Shown here one piece after another: positions 5,956 to 9,032 of a stretch of 9,032 nt of DNA. Within the stretch, counting starts at the first letter, position 1; the number at the start of each line of letters is the position of its first letter. The notes under the pieces were generated by a model. That model saw only the letters and a program-made list of their open reading frames with translations, had not been told where the DNA came from and made no database searches. The DNA is from an uncultured Lachnospiraceae bacterium (GTDB taxonomy: Bacteria > Bacillota_A > Clostridia > Lachnospirales > Lachnospiraceae): the NCBI GenBank assembly GCA_910585655.1, contig CAJUFW010000144.1, positions 1 to 9,032 on the forward strand, in the 5' to 3' direction. The translations under genes and the position numbers were made by a program.

Positions 5956-8388
5956 TTAATAAGAAAGCTGGTTATTCTGTTCTGCACAGTAAGCTGCCCA
6001 CTCCTCGTCGTTATAGAGGAACTTCATAAAACGGATACCGCCGTAGCCATAGACGTTGCTGAATTCATCCGTAACATACTGTACTTTCTGCGAAAGCAGG
6101 TTTGCTTCTCGACGGGAGTAGAGCGGAATACCACAATATTGCTCAAGAATACCGCCTTCAAGCTTTGCCAGGATATGCAGTCTGGTATCGGAGTCTGCCT
6201 GCGCCCATTGACCTTCACATACTTCTTTGTACCATTCATACAGAGAATAAGTGTAGTCTTTTCCGTCTATCTGGATGGTCAGCGGCTGCTTGGCATTAAA
6301 ACCATGCTCGCCGTCATCAAAATAAACAATGTCCACATAACATTGCATCAAAGCATAAGGATCGATTTCGTTTCCGCCCCAGGCGCTGAAAATCAAATCA
6401 GCGGTTCCTGCCTTCATAGCAGCATAATAATCGTCCACTTCTTTGAGTTCAATGGAAATCCGACCTTCTAAGGAAGTTCCAACAGCAGCAGCTATGATAG
6501 CATCGTTTAAGAAATTAATTGCTTTTTGGTTGGCATCAGAAGAAACGGATACGTTAAAATCAAGTACGACCTTATCGGTTTCTTTGATATCGCCGGCAGC
6601 CAGAGCTTCCTGATAAGCCTTTTCCAAAAGTTCAGAGGCTTCCTTTACGTTGTAGCCGCTTAATGTATCATAATTTTCCGAGTCATATACTTCACAGAGA
6701 ACAGCTTTTGCCTGTTCGGTATCGCGGTAGGTGCTGAAATTGTTTGTTTCATATACATACATATCGTTTAACAGTCCGTATGCCGCGCTGTGAGTAGGAA
6801 AAGCAGTCTGGCATAATTCTGCACGATTGATAGCCAGAGAGAATGCCTTCCGGAAGTCTACATAAGTAATCAAGGTTTTATTGACGCCAGCGGATTCTCT
6901 GGCTTTTAAGGATTCTTTATCCGTGTTGAAGGAAAGCTTAAAGGTATAGCTGGTAGGCTCGTATACGACATAATCACTCGTCCCATAAGTCTGAATATCA
7001 TTGGCGTCAAGTGTTACCGTATCCACGTTTCCCTGTAGGAATAACTGCATTTCCGTGGTATGTTCGTCGATAAACTGATAGCTGATTCTGGTAGCCTGAT
7101 ACTGCCCTTCATGAGCAGGATCGTTCCAGCCAAACCACTGATCGTTTTTCTCTACTGTCAGGACTTTTTCTGCCTGCCATTCGGTCAGCTTGTACGGACC
7201 ATAGGAGGCGTAAGTGCTGGCGGAGGTTCCGTAGGTGGTTTTCGTTAAACCGCCGATATCGGATTTGTTGGCTTCGTAAATATCTTCTTTTACCAGAAGC
7301 GGAGTAGTGAAACCACTATAAAGCATAAACTGCTCCCGGATAGGCTTGGTATAAATAAAGGTCAATGTGTAATCGTCATTTTTAACCAGACCGACCTGAT
7401 CCCAGGTAACGGCTTCCATTTCTTCCTTATAAGTACAGAATTCCAAATATTCCTGATCATAGGCTTCGGTCTCCGTATGAGCGTTGACTGCAGCAATCAT
7501 AGCATCCAAAGCAGTACGAACGGTATCGTCTACCGGAATCCAGGCTTCGTCTCCCTGTAAGGTCTGAAGAGCAGCCAGAGTATCGGTGCCGTCCTCTGCA
7601 GTAAAATAGTCTGCATAATCACCGGCGGCAGCGTCTGCCAGACTCATACCGAAAAAGGCGGTCGGTTCCGTAGCGCTAAAGTAGAGGTTGCCGTCCTTTA
7701 CCTCGGCATATTCTCCGGTTTCGGCATTGAAATAGTCGATGTACTGGTCTGCGCCGCCAAGGAAATACTGGTAAGCATTCGCCAGGGCATAAGTACCTTC
7801 ATAACGGCTTGAAGCACGATAGTTTACCATTTCCGGGCTTAATAGCTGTTGATAGGAATAAATATAAGTATCGGCGTTGATTGGAGTACCATCTTCCCAC
7901 TTTGCATCCTGACGGAGCGGAATACGGAACGCATAGCCCTCTGTCGCGTCCGCCGGAATACCATAGGTTTCGTTTCCGGCATATTCCGAGGTAACATCCG
8001 TTGGGAAGTCCGCAGCCATTTCACAGGAGTAGGCAAAATCTTCGGTTTCGGAATAGATAATCGAATATAAGCCGGACTGTGTTAGCTGCATAACCGCATC
8101 TTCCGGGGAATATTCCCATTCGTGCGGATTTAAAGTATGAACAGCGGAGGTGGTCTCTGTTAGATTTAAGGTGTATTCTCCGTCATCTGCAGGCTGGTTG
8201 TCTGTATCTGCGTCGTTATCATCCGTCTGGCTATTATCGTTGTCTGTCTGATCACCGACAGAAGGATTCTGCGGATTGCCTCCGTCGTCGGTCTTGTCCT
8301 TCCCCTTGCAGGCGGATAAGGCGCCGATCAGCATAACGGCAAGCAAAAGCAGAGCCAGTAGTTTTTTTGGTGTCTTGTTTTTTTTCAT
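5956..8388 (-). CDS. oppA: Oligopeptide ABC transporter substrate-binding lipoprotein OppA
   Basis: Extracytoplasmic peptide-binding protein of the SBP_bac_5 (cluster C) family, 810 residues against a usual 540-660. The signal peptide is KKNKTPKK followed by LLALLLLAVMLIGA, and the lipobox LSAC gives lipidated Cys27 after cleavage. An acidic, Asn/Gln/Thr-rich tether (about 28-70) follows. Family landmarks: AFRIPLRQDAKWEDGTPINA (about 153-172), YGPYKLTEWQ (396-405), YVDFRKAFSLAINR (509-522), YYAAMKAGTADLIFSAWGG (654-672). The extra length lies mainly at about 190-335, between the SPEMVNYR and GLVKNDDYTLTF segments. The ATG at 8386-8388 follows AAGGAG by 10 nt (GGATGG lies closer). It is the first gene after the operon promoter. 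The natural ligand cannot be read from sequence: nutrient peptides are most likely, signalling peptides possible. Confidence 0.93.
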   Translation of the reverse strand: MKKNKTPKKLLALLLLAVMLIGALSACKGKDKTDDGGNPQNPSVGDQTDNDNSQTDDNDADTDNQPADDGEYTLNLTETTSAVHTLNPHEWEYSPEDAVMQLTQSGLYSIIYSETEDFAYSCEMAADFPTDVTSEYAGNETYGIPADATEGYAFRIPLRQDAKWEDGTPINADTYIYSYQQLLSPEMVNYRASSRYEGTYALANAYQYFLGGADQYIDYFNAETGEYAEVKDGNLYFSATEPTAFFGMSLADAAAGDYADYFTAEDGTDTLAALQTLQGDEAWIPVDDTVRTALDAMIAAVNAHTETEAYDQEYLEFCTYKEEMEAVTWDQVGLVKNDDYTLTFIYTKPIREQFMLYSGFTTPLLVKEDIYEANKSDIGGLTKTTYGTSASTYASYGPYKLTEWQAEKVLTVEKNDQWFGWNDPAHEGQYQATRISYQFIDEHTTEMQLFLQGNVDTVTLDANDIQTYGTSDYVVYEPTSYTFKLSFNTDKESLKARESAGVNKTLITYVDFRKAFSLAINRAELCQTAFPTHSAAYGLLNDMYVYETNNFSTYRDTEQAKAVLCEVYDSENYDTLSGYNVKEASELLEKAYQEALAAGDIKETDKVVLDFNVSVSSDANQKAINFLNDAIIAAAVGTSLEGRISIELKEVDDYYAAMKAGTADLIFSAWGGNEIDPYALMQCYVDIVYFDDGEHGFNAKQPLTIQIDGKDYTYSLYEWYKEVCEGQWAQADSDTRLHILAKLEGGILEQYCGIPLYSRREANLLSQKVQYVTDEFSNVYGYGGIRFMKFLYNDEEWAAYCAEQNNQLSY

Positions 8389-8435
8389 ACTCCATCCTCT
8401 CCTTATTTCATAATTGGTTGTTTGGTTTAGCTAGC

Positions 8436-8449
8436 TGTTATCGCAGCAA
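8436..8449. promoter_or_regulatory. Weak cre-like (CcpA) candidate just downstream of the opp transcription start
   Basis: TGTTATCGCAGCAA on the plus strand matches the cre consensus TGWNANCGNTNWCA at 11 of 14 positions, with a full left half and CG core but a poor right half. It overlaps the imperfect palindrome GCTGTTATCGCAGC (8434-8447). It would fall roughly at +7 to +20 of the predicted transcript, a position where CcpA can block elongation. Degenerate matches of this quality occur by chance. Confidence 0.2.
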
Positions 8450-8462
8450 AACTATGTTTGAC

Positions 8463-8491
8463 ATTTTATCACGCTAAAGTGGATTTGTAAA
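8463..8491 (-). promoter_or_regulatory. Sigma-A type promoter of the opp operon
   Basis: On the minus strand the -35 hexamer TTTACA (8486-8491) and the -10 hexamer TAAAAT (8463-8468) are exactly 17 bp apart. A TG one base before the -10 makes it an extended -10. Upstream (8492-8539) is a nearly pure A/T stretch that could act as an UP element. The predicted start is near 8456, giving a leader of about 67 nt before oppA. The response regulator stop codon lies about 72 nt upstream, so opp can be transcribed independently of it. Confidence 0.75.
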
Positions 8492-8540
8492 TATCAAAAT
8501 TGTATTTTTATACATACTTATTTATATTTTTAAATTTACA
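8486..8540. repeat. Inverted repeat TGTAAAT/ATTTACA spanning the promoter -35 and upstream AT tract
   Basis: TGTAAAT (8486-8492) and ATTTACA (8534-8540) form perfect 7-bp arms around 41 bases of A/T-rich DNA. One arm covers the -35 hexamer of the opp promoter. It could be an operator pair for a dimeric or looping regulator, or chance in AT-rich sequence. Confidence 0.3.
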
Positions 8541-8563
8541 GCAAGGAATGTAACGTTCTGTTT

Positions 8564-9032
8564 TCAGAGTTCTTTCCCCATACGCATGGACATCAGGCAG
8601 GTTTCTCCATTGGGAAAATAGATGATTCGCTTTTTCGCATCTACTTCTTTTATGTTATTTTTATTTACTAGAAAGGAGCGGTGGCAGCGTATAAAGTTGT
8701 CGTCTAAGGTGTTTATCAGGTCTTTGATGGTGCCGGAAAATTCAATTTGACGGTTCTTTGCATGAAGAACAACCTTATGGATATTACTGGAAGTTTCAAA
8801 AAAGAAAATATCCTCATAATCCACGCTGATTTTTCGTCCGCCCGTTTGGATAGTATAGACTTTATGTACCTTGTTGGTCTGGAGCGTATAGCGTTCTATT
8901 GCGTTTAGGAGACATTCTCTGATTTTTACTTTTGTTTCGGCAGGATTGTCTTTTAATATGAAGTCCATTGCCTCTACCCGATATTGAAAAGTCATAAAGC
9001 TTAGCTCAGAATGCGCGGTTATGAATATGATA
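8564..9032 (-). CDS. LytTR-family response regulator (AgrA/ComE type), 5' end outside the window
   Basis: Transcription regulator of a two-component system; only the C-terminal ~156 residues are visible. The frame has an ATG at 8993-8995 but is open beyond it to the edge. The codons upstream read IIFITAHSELSF, the end of a receiver domain, so that ATG is internal. Receiver landmarks present are the conserved Thr in ITAH and the Lys in MDFILKD; the phosphorylated Asp lies outside the window. After a helical linker (KIRECLLNAIERY) comes a LytTR DNA-binding domain: VYTIQTGGRKISVDYEDI, IFFFETSSNIHKV, IKDLINTLDDNFIRCHRSFLVN and YFPNGETCLMSMRMGKEL, the usual AgrA-type ending. Proteins of this class answer peptide-sensing histidine kinases; any kinase gene would be beyond the right edge. 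It lies upstream of opp on the same strand with no strong terminator visible between them. Confidence 0.9.
   Translation of the reverse strand, partial: IIFITAHSELSFMTFQYRVEAMDFILKDNPAETKVKIRECLLNAIERYTLQTNKVHKVYTIQTGGRKISVDYEDIFFFETSSNIHKVVLHAKNRQIEFSGTIKDLINTLDDNFIRCHRSFLVNKNNIKEVDAKKRIIYFPNGETCLMSMRMGKEL

Noticed and set aside
8403..8411. Minimal upstream reading frame ATG-AAA-TAA in the oppA leader
   Set aside because: It has no ribosome site of its own and its stop overlaps the oppA AAGGAG region; probably chance.
8492..8563. CodY box or LytTR direct repeats upstream of opp
   Set aside because: The A/T-rich sequence gives only loose partial matches to AATTTTCWGAAAATT, and no spaced pair of LytTR-type repeats is convincing.
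8564..8995. A stand-alone 143-residue LytTR protein starting at the ATG at 8995
   Set aside because: The frame is open upstream to the window edge and encodes recognisable receiver-domain sequence (IIFITAHSE), and no ribosome site precedes that ATG. It is the end of a larger response regulator.

Overview
The window looks like a chromosomal segment of a low-to-moderate GC Gram-positive anaerobe. My best guess is Clostridia/Lachnospiraceae. The guess rests on the lipoprotein-type solute-binding protein, strong AGGAGG-like ribosome sites, an AgrA/ComE-type LytTR regulator and Gram-positive (Ami/Opp-like) transporter sequences. It is an inference from style, not a species call.

Layout, right to left, because nearly everything is on the minus strand. 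At the right edge (8564-9032) is the C-terminal part of a LytTR response regulator whose frame runs off the window, so the gene is 5'-truncated here. An AT-rich spacer (8389-8563) follows and carries a good sigma-A promoter (TTTACA, 17 bp, TAAAAT with a TG extension). Then comes a complete oligopeptide ABC importer: oppA (lipoprotein binding protein, 810 aa), oppB and oppC (permeases, overlapping by 14 nt), oppD and oppF (ATPases). A small membrane protein of DUF3899 type follows 52 nt after oppF and may be the last gene of the transcript. At the left edge an unrecognised plus-strand gene (2-337, probably 5'-truncated) converges on it.

How the genes work together: OppA, tethered to the outer membrane face, would capture peptides and deliver them to the OppB/OppC channel, with OppD and OppF hydrolysing ATP inside. 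A 144-nt oppA-oppB spacer contains a 15-bp stem closed by a GNRA-type GCAA loop. This is a typical place for an element that makes the binding protein more abundant than the membrane parts. The adjacent response regulator could link the importer to peptide signalling, but the opp operon has its own promoter and nothing in the sequence proves the link.

The main oddities are enlarged subunits: a ~110-residue insertion in OppD, a ~45-residue charged helical insertion in OppF, a ~150-residue extra extracytoplasmic segment in OppC, and an oversized OppA. OppD also lacks all four C-terminal cysteines that bind a [4Fe-4S] cluster in Dpp/Opp homologues. I see no rRNA, tRNA, CRISPR array, insertion sequence or wholly new system; this is mainly a well-formed peptide importer with lineage-specific elaborations.
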